Of a DNA stretch of 64,000 nt, positions 15,875 to 25,236 are shown piece by piece. This DNA comes from Halomonas cupida. Lineage in GTDB: Bacteria; Pseudomonadota; Gammaproteobacteria; Pseudomonadales; Halomonadaceae. The notes beneath the pieces were generated by a model. That model had not been told where the DNA came from. It searched no databases and worked only from the letters and a program-made list of their open reading frames with translations. The first letter of the stretch is position 1; each line of letters starts with the position of its first letter. The stretch covers positions 248,001 to 312,000 of the forward strand of contig NZ_FRCA01000004.1 of the NCBI RefSeq assembly GCF_900142755.1, in the 5' to 3' direction. The translations under genes and the position numbers were made by a program.

Positions 15875-18568
15875 TCAACCGCTCCTGCCATTGGATAGCG
15901 TGGACAGGAGCGGTTTCTCGGGACCGGCCAGCAGTAATTCACGGAACATGCTGAACGGCATGGGCCGGGCAAAGTAGAAGCCCTGAAATACCTCACAGTC
16001 GAGATTCACCAGATAATCGTACTGAGCCTGAGTCTCGACTCCCTCTGCCAATACCCTCAAACCAAGTTCACGGGCCAGCGCAAGGACACTCTTGCACACC
16101 ACTGCATTGCCACTGTGACCATCGATGGCATGGATAAAGACCTTGTCGAGCTTGATTCTGGTGACCGGCAGACGCTGCAGGTAATCCAGACAGGAGAATC
16201 CTGTGCCAAAGTCGTCTATAGCGGTGGTAATGCCCAGCTCGACCAGACGACCGAGTGTCTCGATGGACGCTTGAGTATCCCGCATCAACGCGCCTTCAGT
16301 CAGCTCCAGATCGAGCCACCGGGCTTGCAGACCGGTCTCGCTCAGCACCCCCATCAGATCAAGCAGGAAATCACCACGATAGAACTGCAATGGCGACAGG
16401 TTCACGGAAACTCGCCCAGGCATCAAACGAGCATCAACCAGTTGACGTGCATCGCTGCAGGCTTGCCACAGCACCCAGCGCCCCAGCTCCGCGATCTGCC
16501 CGGTCTGTTCGGCAATGGCGATGAAATCCTGTGGAGAGATCCAGCCCAGTTCGGGATGCTCCCAGCGCAGCAGGGCTTCATAGCCACAGACTTGCCCTGT
16601 TTGGGTGAAGAATGGCTGGTAGTAGAGCTGCAGATCCCTCTGATCCATGGCAGTCTGCAACTCGTTGCGCAGCATCAAGCGCCGATAGAGGCTTTCGTTG
16701 AGCTCTCTGGTAAAGGCCCTGAACTGATTGCGCCCCTTCTGCTTGGCCCGATACATGGCGATATCGGCCCTTTGGATCAATAGATGAGGGTGTTCACTGG
16801 TCGCCTCGTCGAGCTCGGCAATACCGATGCTGGCGGTCACATGCAGTCGCCACCCTTCGATCACATGGGGCTGTTCAAGGGCATTGAGCAAGCGCTGCGC
16901 AACGCCTTCCGCTGCTTCGGTACTTTCCAGTCCAGCCAGAATCAGTACAAACTCATCGCCCCCCATTCGCGTCAGACTGTCACCACTACGCAACTGATGC
17001 TCAAGTCGCTTGGCAACACTGACCAGCAGACGATCCCCTACGTCATGGCCCAGGGTGTCATTGATCAGCTTGAATTCGTCAAGGTCAATGAACAACACTG
17101 CCAGCTTTCTATGCTGACGCCTGGCTTGAGCCACGTCCTCGCTCAACCGGTCGGCCAACATCGAGCGATTGGGCAACCCGGTCAAGGCATCATGGCTCGC
17201 CTGCCAGGCAAGCTGCTGCTCATGCTGGCGGCGCAAGGAAATATCGTCGACGACTCCGACATAATGCGTCAGCACACCATCTTCATCCCGAACCGGCGAC
17301 ATCGATATCTGGCACCACAACGATTGGCCATCCTGGCGATACAGCTGTGTGGTCACCGAACAGTGGCGATGAGCCGCCATCGCACGACGCAGGTTTACCA
17401 GCTCTTTACGCCTGCCCCTGCCCAGCAATGGAAACGGCACCTGCCCCACCAGTTGCCGCGCATGGTAGCCAGACATCGCACAGAAGGCCGCATTGGCATA
17501 GCGGATCGGGTAGCCCGGCAGCGTTGTATCGAGAATCACCACTCCATTGCTGCTCTCTTCCAGACAGCGCTCCATAATGGCAAGGCGTGACTGAGTCTCG
17601 GTCCAGAAAGAGATATCCTCGAACACCGCAAACACGCCACAGACCTCACTATCGACCACAATCGGCACCATGCGCACGTTATAGAAACGTGCTTCATGCC
17701 CGACGGACGCGACCCGGCAATGGCAGCCACACAGCCCATTCATCGCCGCGCGCCATGCATGCGACAGCTCCTCACTGATATTCGGCCACTCCAGCATCCG
17801 ACAGACCAGCTCGACGAACTCCCCGCCGCGTAGCTCCTCGACGGGCACGCCCAACCGAGCCTCGGCAACCGCATTGACCTCAACCACCGTGCCATCCGGC
17901 AGCACATGGAAGACCGCTGCCGAACTGTGGCTGAACAGTGAACGATATTCCTGCATACCGGGGTCCCGCTCCAGCATCTCCCGGGGCTGCTGCCGGGCCA
18001 GCGATGCCAGGATCAACAGGGCTAGACCATGGATGAAGACACCGACCACTCCTGACGCACCGATGCCAGACAGTCCGGCCCATAAACGAGGCTCCGGCAC
18101 AGGATAGATGGCACGCCACAGCAGCCAGACCGCCACGACCAACATGGCAGCCCACCCAAGACGCGCCAGATACCGGATACCGCGAGAGGACTCCATGCCT
18201 TCCCAGCAGCAGAGGGCAAACCAGCCAAGCAGGAAAGTCACCGGTAATGGCAGAAAAGGAGACGTCGCACTTCCCTGCCAGCTGTGCCAGGCCCACATGG
18301 CCAACTGATGGCTGGCGTACAACAGGATCACGATGGCCAATACCTTGAGGGCAATCGCCTGCCGGAGCCTCAGAGCGAGAATGCCTCCTGCCACCAGCAA
18401 AACCGCATAGGCATCGGCCTGGCGCAGCGCTACGCTCCCCGCCAGCCACAGGTTCCGGGAAAGTGAAGGAAACAACGTATTGAGCGCTGCCAATACATTG
18501 AACATCACCAGCGTTACCAGAACGAAAGTCAGCGCAGTACTACGTTGTACCGAGATCGAAAAGGACAT
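15875..18568 (-). CDS. Membrane GGDEF-EAL protein with PAS domains
   Basis: The 897-residue protein starts with about six or seven hydrophobic segments (roughly 1-210). Two PAS-like sensor domains (about 220-470) follow, then GGDEF (ASHDALTGLPNR, intact GGDEF) and EAL (YEALLRW, DDFGTGFSCLDYL, LAEGVET). Both catalytic motifs look intact, so it may both make and degrade cyclic-di-GMP. The ATG at 18568 has a GAGGT site; a start 141 nt upstream is possible. Nothing ties it functionally to betaine use apart from position. Confidence 0.9.
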   Translation of the reverse strand: MSFSISVQRSTALTFVLVTLVMFNVLAALNTLFPSLSRNLWLAGSVALRQADAYAVLLVAGGILALRLRQAIALKVLAIVILLYASHQLAMWAWHSWQGSATSPFLPLPVTFLLGWFALCCWEGMESSRGIRYLARLGWAAMLVVAVWLLWRAIYPVPEPRLWAGLSGIGASGVVGVFIHGLALLILASLARQQPREMLERDPGMQEYRSLFSHSSAAVFHVLPDGTVVEVNAVAEARLGVPVEELRGGEFVELVCRMLEWPNISEELSHAWRAAMNGLCGCHCRVASVGHEARFYNVRMVPIVVDSEVCGVFAVFEDISFWTETQSRLAIMERCLEESSNGVVILDTTLPGYPIRYANAAFCAMSGYHARQLVGQVPFPLLGRGRRKELVNLRRAMAAHRHCSVTTQLYRQDGQSLWCQISMSPVRDEDGVLTHYVGVVDDISLRRQHEQQLAWQASHDALTGLPNRSMLADRLSEDVAQARRQHRKLAVLFIDLDEFKLINDTLGHDVGDRLLVSVAKRLEHQLRSGDSLTRMGGDEFVLILAGLESTEAAEGVAQRLLNALEQPHVIEGWRLHVTASIGIAELDEATSEHPHLLIQRADIAMYRAKQKGRNQFRAFTRELNESLYRRLMLRNELQTAMDQRDLQLYYQPFFTQTGQVCGYEALLRWEHPELGWISPQDFIAIAEQTGQIAELGRWVLWQACSDARQLVDARLMPGRVSVNLSPLQFYRGDFLLDLMGVLSETGLQARWLDLELTEGALMRDTQASIETLGRLVELGITTAIDDFGTGFSCLDYLQRLPVTRIKLDKVFIHAIDGHSGNAVVCKSVLALARELGLRVLAEGVETQAQYDYLVNLDCEVFQGFYFARPMPFSMFRELLLAGPEKPLLSTLSNGRSG
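15877..15915. terminator. Bidirectional terminator between gbcA and the GGDEF-EAL gene
   Basis: AACCGCTCCTG at 15877-15887 pairs with CAGGAGCGGTT at 15905-15915, an 11-bp stem followed by TTTCTCG on the plus strand. It serves gbcA but lies within the last codons of the convergent GGDEF-EAL gene. Confidence 0.7.
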
Positions 18569-18941
18569 CAACACCTCGCCGAATGCGGAGGGGAGTGATT
18601 GACCGTGCCTCTTCAATGGCCTGGTCGCCGCTCCTTGTCCAGTCCAGGTTCGTCGCCTTCGTAAAGGAGCAACGCGCGAAACATCAGGCAACAACAGCTC
18701 TGATGTCATGCGTACTCATTCAGAATGCATACGCTGGCACAGATCTGGCTCGGGGCAATCTCGCAATTTATTGTAAGCAATATATAACATCTGTAACAAA
18801 CCTCCCGATTCAGGCATGGGTCATCCAGGTCCCATGCCTGTCAGTCGACGGGAAGTCATTGTCTCGGATACAACGCAGCATGCCGCTGACCAGGACCGGC
18901 CAGCGGTAATGAAGGGAAACGCGGGGAACGATCAGCGCCGC
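18569..18941. other. Gene-free interval with hairpin at 18811-18840
   Basis: The 373-bp stretch holds an AT-rich patch (about 18765-18800) that is the likely promoter region of the GGDEF-EAL gene. It also holds a perfect 10-bp inverted repeat, CAGGCATGGG at 18811-18820 and CCCATGCCTG at 18831-18840, likely ending transcription of the small gene at 18942. No further gene is supported. Confidence 0.5.
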
Positions 18942-19181
18942 TCAGTCACTCAATGCCATCAGGTGGGCCTGAATGGCGCGGTGCACCGAAGGCAACAGCA
19001 CATCGCTCTTGCCCAGCAGTTCCTGTACCAACTCAGCAAGACCCGGCACGCCGGTCTCTCTGGCCTTGAGGGCGGCCATTCGCGCGCAGGTTTCCGGGCA
19101 GGCGTCATCGGGAATACGCACACCCAGGGCAATCAGGCGGGCGCGGAAATCATCACCATCGATCAACTCGGCAATCATCAT
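18942..19181 (-). CDS. Small hypothetical protein, 79 residues
   Basis: The ATG-ATG at 19181/19178 follows a strong GGAGGAG site, which supports a real gene. The protein is mostly helical and cytoplasmic, with no signal or membrane segment. It contains DACPETCARMAALKARETG (two Cys four apart) and ends QAHLMALSD. I do not recognise the family. It lies downstream of fdhA on the same strand, with a hairpin in the gap, so it may be a weakly co-transcribed companion of formaldehyde oxidation. The longer frame from 19250 has no ribosome site. Confidence 0.65.
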   Translation of the reverse strand: MMIAELIDGDDFRARLIALGVRIPDDACPETCARMAALKARETGVPGLAELVQELLGKSDVLLPSVHRAIQAHLMALSD

Positions 19182-19258
19182 CGCGGATATCTCCTCCGGT
19201 TGGCGCACCAGCTGGTGCAGCTCACCATCCCTTCTGCCATCCCCCTGCAACAGCGGCA

Positions 19259-19281
19259 GGCCGGGTTAACAGCACCCGGCC
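19259..19281 (-). terminator. Hairpin after fdhA
   Basis: GGCCGGGT and ACCCGGCC form an 8-bp stem with a 7-nt loop in the 153-bp gap downstream of fdhA. There is no U-tract, so termination is likely partial. Confidence 0.4.
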
Positions 19282-19334
19282 ATGTTCACTGCTCACAGCA
19301 TAGTTCGCTTCGATGGTCAGCGGGACCCTGACGG

Positions 19335-20528
19335 TCAGGCTGCCACACTGCCATGGGGGTCGATGACGAATTTCTTCGCCGCACCGCCATCAAAGTCGGC
19401 GTAGCCCTGGGGAGCCTGGTCCAGGTTGATCATCTGAACGTTGATCGCATCGGCGATGTTGACCTTGCCGAACAGGATCGCCTGCATCAGCGGGCGGTGA
19501 TACTGCATTACCGGGCACTGGCCGGTATGGAAGGAGTGGGACTTGGCCCAGCCCAGCCCGAAGCGCATGCTCAGCGCGCCCTGTTTCGCTGCATCATCGG
19601 CGGCACCGGGGTCTTCCGTGACATACAGGCCCGGAATACCGATCTGTCCTCCAGCGCGGGTCAGTGCCATGGCGGAATTGAGCACAGTGGCCGGAGCTTC
19701 CTTGCCGTGGTTGCAGCCACAGGCATGGGCCTCGAAGCCGACACAGTCGACAAAGGCATCGACTTCTCGTTCACCGAGAATCACCTCGATCCGATCGGCC
19801 ATGTCGCCTTCCTGGGTCAGATCAATGGTTTCACAGCCGAAGCTGCGCGCCTGAGCCAGACGCTCCTCGATCATGTCGCCGACGATGACACAGGCCGCAC
19901 CGAGCAGTTGAGCGGAAACCGCTGCTGCAAGACCAACGGGACCGGCGCCGGCGATATAGACCGTACTGCCCGGACCGACACCCGCAGTGACACAGCCGTG
20001 GAAGCCGGTGGGGAAGATATCGGACAACAGGGTCAGGTCGCGGATCTTCTCCATGGCCTGATCGGCATCCGGGAACTTCAGCAGGTTGAAGTCAGCATAA
20101 GGCACCATGACGTATTCCGTCTGGCCACCGCCCCAGCCACCCATGTCGACATAGCCGTAGGCGGCACCGGGACGAGCCGGGTTGACGTTGAGACAGATAC
20201 CGGTACGACCTTCCTTGCAGTTGCGGCAGCGTCCACAGGCGATATTGAACGGCACCGAGACCAGATCCCCGGGTTTGATGAATTCGACATCGCGACCGCA
20301 CTCGACCACCAGACCGGTAATCTCGTGGCCCAGCACCAGACCTTCGGGCGCCGTGGTACGGCCTCGCACCATGTGCTGGTCGCTGCCGCAGATGTTGGTA
20401 GTAACGACTTTCAGGATCACACCGTGGTCACACTTGCGATCACCGAGCGCGAGTTCCGGATACGCAATCGACTGAACCTCGACCTTGCCGGGGCCCATAT
20501 AGACCACTCCGCGATTGGTACTCCCCAT
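19335..20528 (-). CDS. fdhA: Glutathione-independent formaldehyde dehydrogenase
   Basis: The 397-residue zinc alcohol-dehydrogenase-type protein matches FdhA in length and motifs: the CGSDQHMVRGR catalytic Cys region, GHEITGLVVECG, the structural zinc CGRCRNCKEGRTGIC and the NAD site VYIAGAGPVGLAAA. It oxidises formaldehyde to formate with bound NAD and no glutathione. AGGAGG lies before the ATG at 20528. It is divergent from the BCCT carrier and close to gbcA, consistent with removing formaldehyde released by betaine and dimethylglycine demethylation. Confidence 0.95.
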   Translation of the reverse strand: MGSTNRGVVYMGPGKVEVQSIAYPELALGDRKCDHGVILKVVTTNICGSDQHMVRGRTTAPEGLVLGHEITGLVVECGRDVEFIKPGDLVSVPFNIACGRCRNCKEGRTGICLNVNPARPGAAYGYVDMGGWGGGQTEYVMVPYADFNLLKFPDADQAMEKIRDLTLLSDIFPTGFHGCVTAGVGPGSTVYIAGAGPVGLAAAVSAQLLGAACVIVGDMIEERLAQARSFGCETIDLTQEGDMADRIEVILGEREVDAFVDCVGFEAHACGCNHGKEAPATVLNSAMALTRAGGQIGIPGLYVTEDPGAADDAAKQGALSMRFGLGWAKSHSFHTGQCPVMQYHRPLMQAILFGKVNIADAINVQMINLDQAPQGYADFDGGAAKKFVIDPHGSVAA

Positions 20529-20904
20529 GACGGAAGTCCTCCTGTTGGCGTGCTGGCGGTTTGTAATAGCCGCCGGCATCGAGAATATCCGGCGGCACTG
20601 GGAGCGCCTCGCACTCGGGCGCCTCTCTCACCACGACCTTAGCGCCTCAAGCCTGCCCGATTGTTCTGGTTGAGGCATCGGCATATCTGATCGAGACACT
20701 GCCACGCCGCCGACGATGCAGGCTGGGCAATGTAGATAGCTGCAGGTCGCTTTCACGACAGTCGCAACACCCCGTGCGTCGAAAAATGCTCACGGTGACC
20801 AGCGCGTGCGCAGGCCGCTACAACAATAACCATCAGCGCCGGACCTCCCCCCCTGTCAGCATCCTGCGCAGCGGGAACACGAGTGCCGGACATGAGGAAA
20901 CGCA
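20529..20904. promoter_or_regulatory. fdhA/BCCT divergent control region
   Basis: A 376-bp gene-free interval. GTCGC occurs at 20746 and GTCGCA at 20761-20766. The latter is the complement of the TGCGAC motif shared with the gbc, dgc, sox and gbdR upstream regions. It lies 139 bp upstream of the carrier start and 233 bp upstream of fdhA. No other distinct element was seen. Confidence 0.4.
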
Positions 20905-22476
20905 ATGAACCACGAACAGGGCCCGGTACTGACACCGGGACAGGACAATACCCAACGCTGGGGACTGGACTATCACTCCCCGGTCTTCCCTCTTTCGGCA
21001 CTGAGTATTCTGGGCTTCATCATCTATGCCTTGATCTCTCCGGCGACAGCCAACTCCCAACTCACGGCAGTACGCGGATGGGCCATCAACCACTTCGACT
21101 GGCTATTCATGGTTGCTGGTAACCTCTTTGTCCTGCTCTGTCTGCTGCTGGTGCTGTTACCACTGGGGCGCATCCGTCTCGGCGGAGCCGATGCCCGCCC
21201 CGAGTACTCCACGCTCTCCTGGTTCAGCATGCTGTTTGCAGCCGGTATGGGCATCGGCCTGATGTTCTGGAGCGTTGCCGAGCCGGTGGCCTATTACACC
21301 GACTGGTACGGAACGCCACTCAACGTCGCGGCCAACACACCAGAAGCGGCGCGGGCAGCAATGGGCGCCACCATGTTCCACTGGGGTCTGCATCCCTGGG
21401 CGATCTACGCCCTGGTAGGACTGTCTCTGGCCTTTTTCGCCTACAACCGGGGGCTGCCGCTGACCTTGAGATCCGCCTTCACCCCGATATTCGGCAAACG
21501 AGTACGCGGCTGGCCAGGCCATATCATCGATATCCTCGCCGTACTGGCCACCATCTTCGGGCTCGCCACCTCGCTGGGTCTGGGCGCCACCCAGGCCGCC
21601 TCAGGGATGCACTATCTGTTCGGCCTGCCCAATACGCTCGGCACCCAATTGGCGATCATCGTGGTGGTTACAGTGATTGCACTCTACTCGGTGTGGCGCG
21701 GCATCGATGGCGGCGTCAAATTGTTCTCCAATATCAATATGGTGATCGCGCTGGCCCTGCTCTTGTTTGTCATGGTGGCTGGCTCCTTCGCACTGTTCCT
21801 CCACCATCTCGGCGACGCGACCCTGAGCTATCTGGAATATCTGTTGCCACTGTCGAACTGGGTAGGGCGTGAGGACCAGAGCTGGTATCACGGCTGGACC
21901 GTGTTCTACTGGGCCTGGTGGATTTCCTGGTCACCGTTTGTCGGCATGTTCATCGCTCGAGTGTCGCGGGGCCGTACAGTGCGAGAATTCCTGGTCGCTG
22001 TATTGATGGTTCCGACCCTGCTGACGCTGATCTGGATGGCCGCCTTTGGCGGCAACGCCATCGATCAGGCCCGACTCGGTGTTGGCGCCCTGTCGGAGGG
22101 CATCAACGACGTCTCACTGGCGATGTTCCAGATGCTCGAACAATTGCCCTTGACCACCCTGACCTCCAGTTGTGCCATCGTGCTGGTGCTGGTGTTCTTC
22201 ATCACCTCATCGGACTCGGGCTCACTGGTGATCGACAGCATCACTGCAGGTGGCAAGACCGATGCACCACGAAGCCAGCGTGTGTTCTGGGCGACACTCG
22301 AAGGCGTCATTGCCGGGATCCTGCTGTACGGCGGAGGCAGTGAAGCACTGACGGCGATGCAGGCTGGCGCCGTGGCCACCGGCCTGCCCTTCACCCTGGT
22401 GCTGATCGTGATGAGCGTGGCCCTGGTCAAGGGCCTGGTCGAGGAAAGCCGTCGCCCCGGGCTTTCTGCTGCCTGA
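20905..22476 (+). CDS. BCCT family betaine/carnitine/choline-type transporter
   Basis: The 523-residue inner-membrane protein has about 12 hydrophobic segments. The BCCT glycine stretch GMGIGLMFWSVAEP is near residue 112, and the signature FYWAWWISWSPFVGMFIARVSRGRT near residue 333. The N- and C-termini are short (the tail after the last helix is about 15 residues), so it lacks the long osmosensing tail of BetP-type carriers. It is probably a sodium- or proton-coupled importer of betaine for catabolism. Exact substrate cannot be read from sequence. Three conserved aromatic positions remain to be compared. Confidence 0.92.
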   Translation: MNHEQGPVLTPGQDNTQRWGLDYHSPVFPLSALSILGFIIYALISPATANSQLTAVRGWAINHFDWLFMVAGNLFVLLCLLLVLLPLGRIRLGGADARPEYSTLSWFSMLFAAGMGIGLMFWSVAEPVAYYTDWYGTPLNVAANTPEAARAAMGATMFHWGLHPWAIYALVGLSLAFFAYNRGLPLTLRSAFTPIFGKRVRGWPGHIIDILAVLATIFGLATSLGLGATQAASGMHYLFGLPNTLGTQLAIIVVVTVIALYSVWRGIDGGVKLFSNINMVIALALLLFVMVAGSFALFLHHLGDATLSYLEYLLPLSNWVGREDQSWYHGWTVFYWAWWISWSPFVGMFIARVSRGRTVREFLVAVLMVPTLLTLIWMAAFGGNAIDQARLGVGALSEGINDVSLAMFQMLEQLPLTTLTSSCAIVLVLVFFITSSDSGSLVIDSITAGGKTDAPRSQRVFWATLEGVIAGILLYGGGSEALTAMQAGAVATGLPFTLVLIVMSVALVKGLVEESRRPGLSAA

Positions 22477-22495
22477 ATCACATCGCGTCTCACGA

Positions 22496-22532
22496 ACAGC
22501 ATACGGCCGCCTCGATGGCGGCCGTATGCTGT
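22496..22532. terminator. Strong bidirectional terminator
   Basis: A perfect 16-bp stem (ACAGCATACGGCCGCC with its complement) has a 5-nt loop. It sits between the convergent BCCT and DUF1090 genes and should stop both. Confidence 0.8.
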
Positions 22533-22553
22533 GGTGACTTCGAACAGGAACGC

Positions 22554-22829
22554 TCAGTCGTCCCACTCATCCTCGAGATCATCAATCAGATCTTCAACAT
22601 CGTTATCGTCCCAGTCGTTGTCGCAATGCCGACGGGTATAATCCAGCGCTCGCTGAAGCACTCGCGCACGATGCTCATCACCATCATGCCAGGCATCATT
22701 GACGCGGTGCTGCAGCCGCTTTTCCTTTGCCCAGCACCCTTCGAATACATGATCATCGGCCATGGCCGGGGTCGTGACTACCGCAGACAGCAACAGGGCC
22801 ACAGCGATACTCGACAATACTCTTTTCAT
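22554..22829 (-). CDS. DUF1090-like (YqjC-type) periplasmic protein
   Basis: About 91 residues. MKRVLSSIAVALLLSA to AMA is a clear signal peptide (cleavage near residue 24). The mature part has the DUF1090 pattern: a first Cys in GCWAKEKRLQ, then helix QRALDYTRRHC with the second Cys, and an Asp/Glu-rich tail (WDDNDVEDLIDDLEDEWDD). YqjC proteins are small envelope proteins of unknown function. The ribosome site is weak, and a TTG 12 nt upstream is an alternative start. Confidence 0.7.
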   Translation of the reverse strand: MKRVLSSIAVALLLSAVVTTPAMADDHVFEGCWAKEKRLQHRVNDAWHDGDEHRARVLQRALDYTRRHCDNDWDDNDVEDLIDDLEDEWDD

Positions 22830-22912
22830 CTCGGCGTCCAATACGGGGAAACTTCATCGGGCTATCCGACAGCCCCTCTTCCCCACGGTTCTCACCCTGA
22901 TACCCACGAAAA

Positions 22913-22942
22913 GGCCAGCCATGACACCGGTCATGACTGGCC
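22913..22942 (-). terminator. Terminator of the dgc-etf operon
   Basis: GGCCAGCCATGAC at 22913-22925 pairs with GTCATGACTGGCC at 22930-22942 with a single mismatch and a 4-nt loop. It lies 37 bp beyond the etfB stop. Confidence 0.65.
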
Positions 22943-22979
22943 ACTTGAGGTATTGAGGCAAGGGTGAGGATTATGTCTC

Positions 22980-23849
22980 TCAGCGCAGCACCCCTTCCTC
23001 CTTGAGCAGCGCAACAATCGCTTCAGCGCCCTGTTGAGGCGTCACATCGGTCAACAGCTTGCCACCTCCACTGTCGGCCTTGGCCGCCGCCGCCTTGAAG
23101 CGATCCCGAGCATTGCTGGCGGTGACGATCTTGAGGCGTTTGGGGCGCGGCTTCGCAGGCATCAACGGCCAGGCCGCAAGACTGGCATCGGGCTGTAGAT
23201 CACCCGCCGCAGCCACCGGCTCGAGAATTCCGCGGCGAGCTGGCCCGAAGGCGCTCTGACGAGGCGTCGGGGCTGCCACATCCACCCCCAATATCGCCGG
23301 CAAGCGAACTCTGAGTCTACGCCGCTGGCCACGGGGCAATGCCTGCAGGACCTGGGCATACCACTGGTCCGATGCTCGCTCGACGGTTTCCACCGCGACG
23401 ATCCCCGGTACACTGGCCCAGCCCAGTTGTTCGGCCAGGGCCACGGGAACCACCCCCGAGCCCTCTCCCTCCTCGGCACGCATACCACACAACACCAGGC
23501 GCGGCTCCGAGCCACTGTCACGCTGACGCAGATAATCGCGCAACACGGGCAAGACATCGCTGGATTCTCGGGTGTGAATCCAGTTGAGACGCTCCAGTCC
23601 CATGCCCAGGTAATCGCGCAACGCTGCCTCGGTATCGTCACCGGGCGCACCGGCATGACACACCTCGAGATTCAAGCGGCGGCCATCCTCGCCCAGCTGC
23701 AATGCCAGCTCCAGCGCTCTGGCGTCCAGGTCTGCACGCCGTGCTCGCTCGGTGAGGCCATGACGCCCCACCGATACCAGTACATCAATCCGCAACGCTG
23801 GGTTGCCAGCCTCTCCAACGCTGTGGGCGGTACGATCGTCATGCGACAT
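22980..23849 (-). CDS. etfB: Electron transfer flavoprotein beta subunit (dimethylglycine oxidation)
   Basis: The 289-residue protein aligns with EtfB: LVSVGRHGLTE near the start, DDTEAALRDYLGMG, LVLCGMRAEEGEGSGVVPVALAEQLG and a C-terminal LKIVTASNA segment. Together with EtfA it accepts electrons from dimethylglycine demethylase and passes them to the quinone pool. The ATG at 23849 (GGAG site) overlaps the etfA end by 11 nt. It is last in the dipeptidase-DUF5943-dgcA-dgcB-etfA-etfB operon, the order known from Pseudomonas. Confidence 0.92.
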   Translation of the reverse strand: MSHDDRTAHSVGEAGNPALRIDVLVSVGRHGLTERARRADLDARALELALQLGEDGRRLNLEVCHAGAPGDDTEAALRDYLGMGLERLNWIHTRESSDVLPVLRDYLRQRDSGSEPRLVLCGMRAEEGEGSGVVPVALAEQLGWASVPGIVAVETVERASDQWYAQVLQALPRGQRRRLRVRLPAILGVDVAAPTPRQSAFGPARRGILEPVAAAGDLQPDASLAAWPLMPAKPRPKRLKIVTASNARDRFKAAAAKADSGGGKLLTDVTPQQGAEAIVALLKEEGVLR

Positions 23850-25236
23850 CTCGGCTCTCCACTTCGATCTCTTCACCCCGCAAGGCACGCACCTGCGCCA
23901 CCAACGCTTCCAGCACCTCGGCAGAATCCGCAATCACCGACAGGTCGGCGCGCTTGACCATGTCACATCCAGCATCGGCATTGATGGCCACCACCCGGTC
24001 ACAGCGTTGGATGCCCTGCAGATGCTGAATGGCTCCACTGATACCCACGGCCACGTAGACCCTGGCGCTGACCCAGGTGCCGGTAGCACCGACCTGGCGA
24101 TCACGAGGCATATGGCCGTCATCCACCGCCACTCGCGAGGCACCTTCGGTCGCCCCCAGTACCTGAGCAGCGAGATGGAAGCCTTCCCAGTCACGCACGC
24201 CATTACCCGCCGAGAGAATGAACTCGGACTCATCCAGGGCGATGGCAGCAGGATCCACAGCCACCGCGCCGAGATCCTCGATGCGTGCCAGCGGTGTCGG
24301 CAACTCGGCTCCCAGCACCGCAGATGGATCGATCAGACGGGCTGCATGACGTGTCTCGACCACGGGTTCACCACATTCGGCAAGCGCCAGCACCACCCTC
24401 GGCAGCGGCCGTGACTGGTCACGACGTCCGGAGCCGGAACGACACAGGCATAGCCATTCCGACTCACTGTTCGGCGCTCCTTCCACTGATTCGGTTTCCT
24501 GTGGTTTGTCCTGGCGAAAATCAACTCGCCAGACACCGCAGGCCGGGCGTTCGCCCAGGCTTATTGCCAGACGCCGCCCCAGATCACCGCCACTGAGGGC
24601 AGTGTCCGGTAACAGCCAGTGACGTGGCGTCAGTGCCGCTTCCAGCGCACTCAATGCTACCCGACGCTGTTCAGGGGAGTAGGCATCCGTCACCGGCAGC
24701 AGGATGACCCGATCGGCGCCGGCTTCATCCAGCCCCTCCGGCACTCGGTCACCAAAGATCACCGCCAGCACGGCCCCCCGTTGTTCATGAGAGTGCTGTT
24801 CATGAGCATGCTGCTCAGGGCTCTGCTGTTCGGAAGACTGATCCGCCAGGCGCCTTGCCAGACCGAACAGGTCGCGATCCTGAGCCGTCAGGCGACCACT
24901 GGCGGTATCCGGCACCACTGCAATATGGAAGGCCGGGGTCTCGATCTCGACCAGGCGGCGTTTGTCCTGATCGCCGCTTCTGGCGGCAGGCGCAGCGCCA
25001 CCCGTCTGGGCGCCACTGCGGTCGATGCGCTTGCGTCCATTGGGCCCAATAAAGCCAATGGCATGGGGGTTGCGGCGAACAAGCCCGTTTGGCCCGGGCC
25101 ACTCCGCCGGTTCCTGACCCGATGCTTGCAGTCCCAGTGTTGCCAATGCCTGGCTATGTTCGGGGTGCAGGCGGTTGCGTGCCATCCACTCCAGCCGCGG
25201 ATCGCGCCGCCTGCGGAGGATATCTGTATCGCTCAT
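23839..25236 (-). CDS. etfA: Electron transfer flavoprotein alpha subunit (dimethylglycine oxidation)
   Basis: A 465-residue EtfA. The C-terminal FAD domain is clear (RQVGATGTWVSARVYVAVG, SGAIQHLQGIQRCDRVVAIN, ADLSVIADSAEVLEAL). It is longer than generic EtfA (about 310-330) because of an N-terminal extension of about 100 residues and an SEQQSPEQHAHEQHSHEQ low-complexity stretch at about 133-150. The extension is the form seen in betaine loci. It shares a 4-nt ATGA overlap with dgcB. Confidence 0.92.
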   Translation of the reverse strand: MSDTDILRRRRDPRLEWMARNRLHPEHSQALATLGLQASGQEPAEWPGPNGLVRRNPHAIGFIGPNGRKRIDRSGAQTGGAAPAARSGDQDKRRLVEIETPAFHIAVVPDTASGRLTAQDRDLFGLARRLADQSSEQQSPEQHAHEQHSHEQRGAVLAVIFGDRVPEGLDEAGADRVILLPVTDAYSPEQRRVALSALEAALTPRHWLLPDTALSGGDLGRRLAISLGERPACGVWRVDFRQDKPQETESVEGAPNSESEWLCLCRSGSGRRDQSRPLPRVVLALAECGEPVVETRHAARLIDPSAVLGAELPTPLARIEDLGAVAVDPAAIALDESEFILSAGNGVRDWEGFHLAAQVLGATEGASRVAVDDGHMPRDRQVGATGTWVSARVYVAVGISGAIQHLQGIQRCDRVVAINADAGCDMVKRADLSVIADSAEVLEALVAQVRALRGEEIEVESRDVA

